A DNA stretch of 10,303 nucleotides from JAJBWD01 sp041670885 (GTDB taxonomy: Bacteria; Bacillota; Clostridia; Clostridiales; Clostridiaceae): the NCBI GenBank assembly GCA_041670885.1, contig JBAXYJ010000094.1:1-10303 (forward strand), given 5' to 3'. Below are positions 1 to 6,043 of this stretch, in pieces; the first letter of the stretch is position 1; every line of letters begins with the position of its first letter. The translations under genes and the position numbers were made by a program. The notes under the pieces are model-generated. The model was not told the origin of the DNA, did not search any database, and worked only from the letters and a program-made list of their open reading frames with translations.

Positions 1-2302
1 ACATTATACCTGATACAAATTGGGCTTTCCAGCCAGCATCCTTCAGTCTGCTGTTTATTTCTTCAAACTCTTCTATTGAGTCCTTTTCATGTCCAAAAGC
101 TTTAACAATTTTGTGTCCTGTATACATTTCTTCTACATGCCCGCTGAGCAGACCAATTTCTTTCTGTTGAATTGCGAAGAACTTCTGGGACTTCTTTGCA
201 ATAATTGAAATAGAAATAATATATAAAGGCATTGTAGCTATTACAATTAAGGTTAAAACAGGGCTTATAGTAAGCATCATAATAATGTATCCAATTATAG
301 TTATCACAGATGTAATTATTTGAGTTAAGCTTTGCTGCAGCGTAGTTGCTATAGTATCAACATCATTTGTAACACGGCTTAATATATCTCCATGAGGATG
401 CATATCAAAATATTTAAGAGGCAGCCTTGCCAGCTTTTCATCCACTTCACGCCTTAAATCACGGACTGTTTTTTGTGAAACTCCAGACATTACAAGTCCC
501 ATAGTTAAACTGAAAAGAGCGCTTATTATATACATGCCTATCAGTATGAGAGCAATTACTCCAATGTAATGGAAATCATATTGTCCATTAGTTTCCTTAA
601 TTGCTGTAATAACTGAATCTATCTGAGCATCAGTATATTTTATATTACCCTTAGGATTTGTAGGAGCATTCTTCATAGTACTCTGCATTTTAGTTCCTAA
701 ATCCATAATCTTTCTGGATACTTCAGCTTTCTCACTTGGATTAGTTAATGTATCCAGTTTTGGCAGTGCAAGAAATTCCTGTAATGATTTTATGCTCTTG
801 GTGTCCATTGTATTATTTGAACTGGTATCAGAAGTTCCCATATCCGGCATTTTACCAAATATGTCCAACATCTGATTTAAAACCTTAGTTTTTTCAGCAG
901 AATCAGTTATTGAATTTAACATAGGAAGCTTCAGTAAATCTTTAACGCTCTTAAGCTGATCTGAGCTCATCATCTCATCTGACTTATTATCAGTGCTGGT
1001 TTTATTCATGTCTGGCATTTTGCTGAATATGTCAACCAATTTGCTTACTGCTGCTGACTTCTGCTTTGAATCTTTAATATTGCTTATGTCAGGCAGCGCT
1101 AATAAATCCAAAATAGTCTGCAAATCCGCTTTTTTTATTGTGCTGCTGGGATATGACGAAGTACTTCCAGTAGACATATCAGGCAAATTTTTAAATATAT
1201 CAATAAGTTTAACTAAAGTACTTCTTTTTTCTTTAGCATCCTTTATATCCTTAAGCATTGGAAGCTTCAGTAATTTTTGAACCGAATCCATTGCTTTCTT
1301 ATCCATTTTACTGGTTGAGGTTGAACTGGAAGCAGCACTGAAACTTTTAATCTCAGGAATCTTTGCCAGCGCTTTATTTATTGTTTTTGTATCAAGCTGC
1401 ATTGATGAGCTCTGCGTACTGACTGCTCCAGGCATACTTTTTGCCAGGCTCATAAACTTTTTGATTACAGTAATCTTTTGGCTTGAATTTGTAACAGTAT
1501 AAAGCAGCGGAATACTTAACATCTCTTTTACTGAAGTTAATGATGCTGCATCTATTTGTTCGTTTGACGGCAGACTCTGAAGAATGTTAATAAATTGAAG
1601 TGTAGTGTTAACCTTCAACTGTCTGTCGCTGATGGAACTAATCATGGGAAGCTTCATTAACTTTTGTATGGCATCCAGTGTTTTAGCATCCATGGCTGGA
1701 ACTGGTATCCCCTGCTGCTTAGCAAGCTGCATTTGCTGCAACTGCTGCTGCATCTCTGAAACCAAACTTTTTTGAGCAGCGGCCATCTGGGTAGTTATTT
1801 TATCAACTCCAGTTTTCTGACCGGTTAAAACTCCATTGTACAGCTGAATTGCAATGCTTTTATACATTTCATTTAATGCCTTTTCCTGGGCATCTCCCAT
1901 GCTGGTGGTTATCTGGTCTACAGCCTTCTTCTGTCCATCAGCCATTTGGGAAATTATCTTGTCAACAGCCTCTTTCTGAACATCTCCCATTTTGTCTTTC
2001 ATCTGATCTACGGCTGTATTTTGGCCTTTCGCCATTTCTTTCAGCATTTTACTTGCCATATATGAATTCTGCAGTTTATTCATAGCTTTACTTGCAATTT
2101 TTGGAGCAGCTATAGTAAATAGTGTACTTGCAATTGCAAATATTAAAACAATGACCAGATTAATCTTGTGAGGTCTTAAATAGCGGAGAAGTCTTTTAAA
2201 GGTGCCTTTAAAATCCTTTGCTTTTTCCACTGGTCTTCCCATATGACCCATAGGGCCGCCGCCTCTTTGGTTCTGATTCATTTTTCTTCTGTTTTCACTC
2301 AT
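1..2302 (-). CDS. ABC exporter subunit with giant extracellular insert (3' end beyond window)
   Basis: The reading frame is open from the ATG at 2302 to the left edge: 767 residues, with the C-terminal rest of the membrane domain and the whole ATPase domain missing. Seen: a cytosolic N-terminus rich in Gly/Met/Arg, TM1 at about residues 47-66, a hydrophilic insert at about 67-577, TM2 at about 578-602, then typical type-I exporter sequence (residues 626-650 with LPLKYFD and the H-x-x-GDILSR-x-x-ND motif; TM3/TM4 near 660-702; the GHVEEMYTGHKIVKAF coupling region at 721-736). A normal exporter of this family is about 580-620 residues and has a short first outer loop, so the insert roughly doubles it. 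The start codon overlaps the stop of the upstream ABC gene (ATGA), and a GAGGAGG site sits within the end of that gene, suggesting coupled translation and a YfiB/YfiC- or BmrCD-like heterodimer. The substrate is unknown; peptide or drug export is a family-level guess. Confidence 0.93.
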   Translation of the reverse strand, partial: MSENRRKMNQNQRGGGPMGHMGRPVEKAKDFKGTFKRLLRYLRPHKINLVIVLIFAIASTLFTIAAPKIASKAMNKLQNSYMASKMLKEMAKGQNTAVDQMKDKMGDVQKEAVDKIISQMADGQKKAVDQITTSMGDAQEKALNEMYKSIAIQLYNGVLTGQKTGVDKITTQMAAAQKSLVSEMQQQLQQMQLAKQQGIPVPAMDAKTLDAIQKLMKLPMISSISDRQLKVNTTLQFINILQSLPSNEQIDAASLTSVKEMLSIPLLYTVTNSSQKITVIKKFMSLAKSMPGAVSTQSSSMQLDTKTINKALAKIPEIKSFSAASSSTSTSKMDKKAMDSVQKLLKLPMLKDIKDAKEKRSTLVKLIDIFKNLPDMSTGSTSSYPSSTIKKADLQTILDLLALPDISNIKDSKQKSAAVSKLVDIFSKMPDMNKTSTDNKSDEMMSSDQLKSVKDLLKLPMLNSITDSAEKTKVLNQMLDIFGKMPDMGTSDTSSNNTMDTKSIKSLQEFLALPKLDTLTNPSEKAEVSRKIMDLGTKMQSTMKNAPTNPKGNIKYTDAQIDSVITAIKETNGQYDFHYIGVIALILIGMYIISALFSLTMGLVMSGVSQKTVRDLRREVDEKLARLPLKYFDMHPHGDILSRVTNDVDTIATTLQQSLTQIITSVITIIGYIIMMLTISPVLTLIVIATMPLYIISISIIAKKSQKFFAIQQKEIGLLSGHVEEMYTGHKIVKAFGHEKDSIEEFEEINSRLKDAGWKAQFVSGIM
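674..1696 (-). repeat. Six and a half tandem 'LPM...MPDM' protein modules in the ABC insert
   Basis: Residues 203-543 of the long ABC subunit repeat a module of about 45-56 residues. Each has a helix-like stretch ending in (K/A/S)-(L/I)-P-(M/L/D/K), a polar turn of the kind I-x-D-x-x-(E/Q)-K, a second helix-like stretch and a closing (L/M)-P-(S/G/D). The first Pro is at residues 219, 265, 316, 348, 404, 460 and 514. The second conserved position is at 245, 291, 374, 430, 486 and 540 (Gln in the last copy). The distance between the two is 26 residues in all six full copies; the copy at 316 lacks its second half. Linkers between the later copies are rich in Ser/Thr/Asn/Asp. I do not recognise the module as a named domain. 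Confidence 0.9.
1721..2059 (-). repeat. 15-residue coiled-coil repeats (stalk) after TM1 of the ABC subunit
   Basis: Residues 82-194 read as successive 15-residue units beginning at 82, 97, 112, 127 and 142. After an 8-residue insertion, further units begin at 165 and 180. The consensus is A-V-D-(Q/K)-(M/I)-x-x-x-M-(G/A)-D-x-Q-K-x. Hydrophobic residues recur at positions 2, 5 and 9, and the units contain no Pro or Cys. A 15-residue period (four turns) fits a pentadecad-type coiled coil that could continue TM1 outwards from the membrane. Confidence 0.85.
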
Positions 2303-4026
2303 GCTATTTCCTCCTCTGAAAGTTGTGAGGATACAATTTGTCTATATACATCACATTTATCTAACAATTCTCTATGGGTTCCAATTCCTACAACGGAACC
2401 TTCATCTAAAACTATAATTCTGTCTGCATTCATAACAGTACCAACTCTCTGGGCAACAATAATTACAGTTGATTCTACTGTTTCCTTTTTAAGCGCAGCT
2501 CTTAATTTTGCATCTGTTTTAAAGTCAAGAGCCGAAAAACTGTCGTCAAAAATGTATATTTCAGGCTTTCTGACTAATGCACGGGCTATGGAAAGACGCT
2601 GTTTCTGACCACCGGATACATTAGTTCCGCCCTGGGAGATCTCGTGTTCAAAGCCTCCATCCACGGACTCAATAAATTCAGTTGCCTGAGCAACTTCTGC
2701 TGCATGTTTTATTTCTTCATCTGTAGCGTTGTCATTTCCAAACCTGATATTATTAGATATTGTTCCTGAAAATAAAACTGCATTCTGAGGTACAAAGCCT
2801 ATTTTGCTTCTCAGGTTTTCCTGGGAAATGTCTCTGATATCCACATCATCCACAAGAATACTTCCGCTTTCTATATCATAAAATCTTGGAATTAAATTTA
2901 TCAGTGTAGACTTGCCAGCGCCTGTACTTCCTATGATTGCAGTTGTTTCACCGGGCTTTGCTGAAAAGTTTATATTTCTAAGAGCCGGTTCTTCTGCTCC
3001 ATGATAGCTGAAGGTTACATTCTTAAATTCTAAATAGCCTTTACAGGTAAATGAATCCTTTGCATCCTCCGCATCCTTTATATCAGGTACAATTTCAAGA
3101 ACTTCATTAATTCTGACAGCTGCAGCCTGTGCACGGGGAACCATTATAAACATCATGGCAAGCATAAGCATAGACATCATAATCTGCATGGCATATTGTG
3201 TAAATGCAGAAAGTGCGCCTAAATCCATGCTTCCTTCACTTATACGTATACCTCCAAACCAAAGAATAGAAAGAGATGTAAGGTTCATGATAAGCATAAT
3301 TGAAGGCATCATGAAAGCCATTATTTTATTAACCTTAATATAGTTATCTGTAAGGTCAACATTGGCTCTATCAAAACGCTTCCTTTCTTTTTCAACCGTG
3401 TTAAAAGCACGGATAACTCTTATTCCTGTCAGCTTTTCACGGAGTACCAGGTTAATTTTATCAATTTTTACCTGAACCAGTTTGAAAAGCGGTATCATTT
3501 TTGATGCTAAAAGTACTACAACCCCTGTAAGCACCGGTATTGAAACTGCTAATACCAAAGTAAGAGGTTTATCCTCTCTCAGCGCCATAGTAACACCGCC
3601 AATTGCCATGATTGGTGCACTGATCATCATACGCATTATCATGACGGTAACTGTCTGAACCTGTGTAATATCATTTGTTGTTCTTGTAATAAGAGTTGCA
3701 GTACCTAATTTATCAAACTCATGCAGTGAATAGCTTTCAACTCTTCTAAAAACCTTGCTTCTTAAGATTGTTCCAAGCCCTGCTGAAACTTTTGCAGACA
3801 GCAGGCTGGCAATAATTGAACAAATAACTCCTGCTCCGGCAACCAGAAGCATTACTCCTCCAATATGAAATATTCTATTGGTATCTCCCTGCATGACTCC
3901 ATCGTTTATTATGTCTGACATCAAGGTTGGAAGATAAAGATCCCCTAATGATTGTAAAGTTACAAACAATACTGCTGCTATTACCATGGCAGTAAAGGGC
4001 TTTAAAAATTTGTATAGTTTTAACAT
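2299..4026 (-). CDS. ABC exporter half-transporter with degenerate ATP site (YfiB/BmrC-like)
   Basis: A complete 575-residue exporter half: six membrane helices in residues 1-300, then a nucleotide-binding domain. Visible motifs are the A-loop Tyr341, Walker A G366-S373 (GSTGAGKS), Q-loop Gln414, signature V470-SGGQ-474 and Walker B ending Asp494. The residue after Walker B is Asp495 where a hydrolysing exporter has Glu, and the H-loop position is Gln526 instead of His. Known heterodimeric exporters (TM287/288, BmrCD) place such changes in one subunit, giving one inactive and one active ATP site. The intact signature here would therefore complete the active site of the partner encoded just downstream. 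The start is preceded by AGAGGTGG with a short spacer. It lies 76 nt after marR and overlaps the long ABC gene by 4 nt, so one operon is likely. Confidence 0.95.
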   Translation of the reverse strand: MLKLYKFLKPFTAMVIAAVLFVTLQSLGDLYLPTLMSDIINDGVMQGDTNRIFHIGGVMLLVAGAGVICSIIASLLSAKVSAGLGTILRSKVFRRVESYSLHEFDKLGTATLITRTTNDITQVQTVTVMIMRMMISAPIMAIGGVTMALREDKPLTLVLAVSIPVLTGVVVLLASKMIPLFKLVQVKIDKINLVLREKLTGIRVIRAFNTVEKERKRFDRANVDLTDNYIKVNKIMAFMMPSIMLIMNLTSLSILWFGGIRISEGSMDLGALSAFTQYAMQIMMSMLMLAMMFIMVPRAQAAAVRINEVLEIVPDIKDAEDAKDSFTCKGYLEFKNVTFSYHGAEEPALRNINFSAKPGETTAIIGSTGAGKSTLINLIPRFYDIESGSILVDDVDIRDISQENLRSKIGFVPQNAVLFSGTISNNIRFGNDNATDEEIKHAAEVAQATEFIESVDGGFEHEISQGGTNVSGGQKQRLSIARALVRKPEIYIFDDSFSALDFKTDAKLRAALKKETVESTVIIVAQRVGTVMNADRIIVLDEGSVVGIGTHRELLDKCDVYRQIVSSQLSEEEIA

Positions 4027-4102
4027 AAGCCACCTCTTAATTCTGATAATTTAAATTCTGTTTTTAAATCTATATTTATAATATTCAAAGCTTGTAAACA
4101 GG

Positions 4103-4555
4103 TTATTTAAAAATTTGTTTCTTATTATCATTTAAAATTCTATTTAAAGTATTTAAGCCTTCAATTATTTTTTCTATCTCTTCATCAGTACCTGAGCTAA
4201 GCAATTTCTCTAAGCTCTTTTCTACTTTTTTATGAATTCCCTTATAAATTTCTTCAACCTTTTGGGTTGCTTTTACATAAACTGTTCTCCTGTCTTCCTC
4301 ACTTCTTGTCCTTACAACTAAACCCTGATTTTCTAATCTGTCAACTATTCCGGAAACTGTGCTGTTGGATAAGTTAACCTTATTGCTAAGTTCACTGATT
4401 TTCATTTCTCCAGACTTAATCAGTGTCCCAATAACCAGGCATTGAGGCATAGTCAGTCCCACATCTTCAAAAGTCTTACGCATGCTGTGTTTTAAAGTTT
4501 TTTCTACTTCAGAAAAGAGCCTTGCAGCTTCCGCCCTTGCACCGCTTGTATCCAT
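4103..4555 (-). CDS. MarR-family transcriptional regulator
   Basis: 150 residues, the usual MarR length. An N-terminal dimerisation helix (residues 5-30) is followed by the winged helix-turn-helix at about 38-97: MKISELS-x-K leads to the recognition helix near 63-77 (SNSTVSGIVDRLE), and the wing carries the conserved acidic-D-R-R signature at 86-90 followed by VYVKAT. The C-terminal helices (100-150) would complete the dimer interface. The start ATG has a strong AAAGGAGG site 7 nt upstream. The gene is first in the operon with the two ABC exporter genes. MarR proteins in this position usually repress their own operon and release DNA on binding a small ligand, so it probably senses a toxic or signalling compound that the exporter removes. 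The ligand cannot be read from the sequence. Confidence 0.93.
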   Translation of the reverse strand: MDTSGARAEAARLFSEVEKTLKHSMRKTFEDVGLTMPQCLVIGTLIKSGEMKISELSNKVNLSNSTVSGIVDRLENQGLVVRTRSEEDRRTVYVKATQKVEEIYKGIHKKVEKSLEKLLSSGTDEEIEKIIEGLNTLNRILNDNKKQIFK

Positions 4556-4575
4556 TTTATTCCTCCTTTTACTTA

Positions 4576-4676
4576 AGGAAATTGCATAGCTACATTTTAA
4601 TTAAGTTTAAGCTAAAGCTTACGAATTTAGAGCTTTTTTTATGCTGAAATTAAATTTTTTAAATATGCAATTTCCT
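4576..4676 (-). promoter_or_regulatory. Inverted-repeat leader upstream of marR
   Basis: A perfect 13-bp inverted repeat (4576-4588 and 4664-4676, aggaaattgcata and its complement) encloses 75 nt. In the transcript the arms would form a long-range stem ending about 8 nt before the AAAGGAGG site of marR. Inside it are nested complementary pairs in the right order (TTTAATT with AATTAAA, and AAAGCT with AGCTTT), plus a 14-bp near-perfect palindrome at 4608-4621 (taagct-aa-agctta). It could be a structured leader or a second protein-binding region. I cannot match it to a known riboswitch. Confidence 0.45.
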
Positions 4677-4713
4677 CACTTGATTTTTATAATTATTTCG
4701 CATCAATATAATT

Positions 4714-4734
4714 TGTATGCAATTATTTCGTACA
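4714..4734. promoter_or_regulatory. Candidate MarR operator at the transcription start
   Basis: A 21-bp imperfect palindrome, TGTA-x-G-x-AA-xxx-TT-x-C-x-TACA, with 7 of 10 position pairs complementary. It lies directly at or after the predicted start of the marR operon, a place where a bound dimer would block transcription. Part of it (AATTATTTCG, 4721-4730) occurs again 30 bp away at 4691-4700, so a second weaker site is possible. Assignment to this MarR protein is inferred from position only. Confidence 0.45.
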
Positions 4735-4741
4735 CTAAACA

Positions 4742-4770
4742 ATTATATGTAAATTAAAACTTTTTGTCAA
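4742..4770 (-). promoter_or_regulatory. Sigma-A promoter of the marR-ABC operon
   Basis: On the minus strand there is a perfect -35 TTGACA (4770-4765) and a perfect -10 TATAAT (4747-4742) with the optimal 17-bp spacer. The predicted start is near 4735, giving a leader of about 180 nt before the marR start codon. Both hexamers match the consensus, so this should be a strong promoter when not repressed. Confidence 0.85.
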
Positions 4771-4872
4771 TAAATAATTACAGACAATTTGTTGAAATAT
4801 ACGATTTAAAATTTATCCATATTCCTTAGAATTCTTACAGCGAAATTAAATTAAATCCTTATTATATAAATA

Positions 4873-4899
4873 TTGACATAGATTTCTATCATATATAAT
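4873..4899 (+). promoter_or_regulatory. Possible plus-strand promoter
   Basis: Perfect TTGACA (4873-4878) and TATAAT (4894-4899) hexamers, but with a short 15-bp spacer, which normally weakens a promoter. No protein gene follows; the next plus-strand feature is the terminator hairpin at 4963-5010. A chance match in AT-rich DNA is possible. Confidence 0.4.
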
Positions 4900-4912
4900 A
4901 ACGTATACGTTA
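4899..4912. promoter_or_regulatory. Perfect 14-bp palindrome (possible operator)
   Basis: taacgta-tacgtta is a perfect palindrome that overlaps the last base of the putative plus-strand -10 box and covers its predicted start point. This is a classic repressor position. The cognate protein is unknown; it does not resemble the candidate MarR palindrome at 4714-4734. Confidence 0.4.
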
Positions 4913-5012
4913 AATAGATGCATATAAGATAGCTGGTAAAATGTTGGAGAGTGGGAATTCTTTAATAAATAAAAGAGAGAAGTTTCAGCACTTCTCTCTT
5001 TTATTTATTAGT
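4906..5012 (+). ncRNA. Candidate short non-coding RNA
   Basis: If the plus-strand promoter at 4873-4899 works, its transcript would start near 4906 and end at the hairpin at 4963-5010, giving an RNA of about 105 nt. No credible coding sequence lies in it: the only ATG frame of note, at 4941, lacks a ribosome binding site and runs through the hairpin. The call rests on the promoter-terminator pairing alone. Confidence 0.25.
4963..5010. terminator. Strong bidirectional intrinsic terminator
   Basis: A perfect 21-bp inverted repeat (4963-4983 and 4990-5010) with a 6-nt loop. The outer part of each arm is A/T-rich, so on either strand the stem ends in a U-rich stretch (TTTTATTTATTA). On the minus strand it lies 16 nt after the small ORF at 5026-5181 and should end transcription of the B3/B4 unit before the marR promoter. 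Confidence 0.85.
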
Positions 5013-5025
5013 TAATATGTTATTT

Positions 5026-5181
5026 TTATCCGCTTATTAATATTTCACTTAGATTAATTTTTACATACTGAAATATGTTTTTATCATCTTCAAGTTTTTT
5101 GGATATAATCATATTTTTATATGTAAGAAAGTCAGTCCAACAGGGGTCATAGCAAAGCTGATAGATTTTGCCTGCTATCAC
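5026..5181 (-). CDS. Possible 51-aa protein with GTG start, coupled to the B3/B4 gene
   Basis: A frame of 51 codons starts at GTG (5181-5179), which overlaps the TGA stop of the preceding gene, and ends with TAA shortly before the terminator. An in-frame TAA two codons upstream rules out a longer form. The sequence looks protein-like: it contains YDPCWTDFLTYKNM, a charged centre and the C-terminal part FQYVKINLSEILISG. There is no clear Shine-Dalgarno site, so translation would depend on re-initiation after the upstream stop. It could also be the leftover C-terminus of a larger gene. I do not recognise the family. Confidence 0.4.
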   Translation of the reverse strand: MIAGKIYQLCYDPCWTDFLTYKNMIISKKLEDDKNIFQYVKINLSEILISG

Positions 5182-5903
5182 ATTTTATCAAAATCAGCTT
5201 CAGCATTATTCTTATTTAAAATTTTAATTTCTGTGGTCCCGCCTAAACACTTTTGTGTTCTCTCAGCGAGGATACTAAGTGCTGCTTTCAAGTCCCCTGA
5301 GCGTCCCGGGTCAACAGATTCAATAATTAGAACGGCATTTTTAGTATCCTCTGTCAGCATGGTCCGCTGGCCATCCCGCCAGTTCCAGCAGCGGCAAACT
5401 GCCCCTTCTTCATCCAGATAACAGATCTCACCTGGCAGTGTATTATCATATTCCTCATCTCCAAGGGCTAAAAAAAGATCATTTCCCTTTGTCTCAGTGA
5501 GACGAAGATTTCCCTTAAAGGTATCTAAATCTTCTCCGCCGCAGGGCAGTCCATACTGAAGGGAAACCGCATTATAAATATCCACAAGGGGATTTATAGC
5601 ATCTACTTCTTTTCCTTTTTCCACTCTTTTCAGCAGAGCTTCAATGGAACAGTGAACCCCTTTCTTGGTTTTGAATTTACGGTAGGCATCCCGCCATACA
5701 GAAATAATCCTATTTTGACTAAGTACTTCTTCAGTTAAAAATTTTTTAGCCTCCTGATTGCTCTTTTCAAGAAATTCTATTATATCAGGGCGGACAGGTT
5801 CTGCAGTTTCCTCTGTGTTATCTATATTTTTTGCTAAAACGATGCCGATTTCTGCATCAGGAAACAGATTCCAAAATGGTTCTTCAATAATAAACTTACT
5901 CAT
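5178..5903 (-). CDS. Free-standing B3/B4 (PheRS-beta editing-like) domain protein
   Basis: 241 residues counted from the ATG at 5903. That start is preferred over an in-frame ATG 27 nt upstream because the AGGAGG site lies between the two, 5 nt before the chosen ATG. The protein resembles solo B3/B4 proteins (COG3382 type). An N-terminal helical part (about 1-85) is followed by the B3/B4 core, recognisable from SIEALLKRVEKGKE, INPLVDIYNAVSLQYGLP-x-GGEDLD, the short strand LRLTETKGNDLFLALG, the LPGEICYLDEEGAVCRCWNWRD segment and a C-terminal VLIIESVDP. In the beta subunit of phenylalanyl-tRNA synthetase this domain hydrolyses tRNA charged with the wrong amino acid; solo forms may act in trans or on other substrates, which is not proven here. 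There is no signal peptide, so it is cytosolic. Confidence 0.82.
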   Translation of the reverse strand: MSKFIIEEPFWNLFPDAEIGIVLAKNIDNTEETAEPVRPDIIEFLEKSNQEAKKFLTEEVLSQNRIISVWRDAYRKFKTKKGVHCSIEALLKRVEKGKEVDAINPLVDIYNAVSLQYGLPCGGEDLDTFKGNLRLTETKGNDLFLALGDEEYDNTLPGEICYLDEEGAVCRCWNWRDGQRTMLTEDTKNAVLIIESVDPGRSGDLKAALSILAERTQKCLGGTTEIKILNKNNAEADFDKM

Positions 5904-6043
5904 ATATCCTCCTATATAATTTAAAATCACTGTGATATTTTATTTAAATCTTCCAAACTTTTAGAAATTATCGCTTAACCTATTCCATTTACCTTTAATA
6001 TTAGCAGATTACTTAGAATATATTAAAATACTCATGCTCCATC

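Noticed and set aside
674..1696. CRISPR or DNA-level tandem repeat array
   Set aside because: The periodicity is in the protein: motif spacing is constant in codons while the nucleotide sequence has diverged. There are no identical direct repeats with unique spacers.
1849..3343. Plus-strand frames opposite the ABC genes
   Set aside because: They lie antisense to well-supported coding sequence and have no ribosome binding sites or recognisable motifs.
4609..4640. Plus-strand terminator (AAAGCT/AGCTTT stem followed by T-run)
   Set aside because: No plus-strand gene precedes it, the stem is only 6 bp with an 11-nt loop, and it lies in the middle of the minus-strand leader.
4576..4676. Small mobile element (MITE) with 13-bp terminal inverted repeats
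   Set aside because: ACTT flanks both sides, but one base away from each arm. That is too short to count as a target duplication, and no second copy is in the window. A structured leader is simpler given its position before marR.
4941..5015. 24-codon ATG frame on the plus strand
   Set aside because: It has no ribosome binding site and runs through both arms of the terminator hairpin, which explains its sequence.
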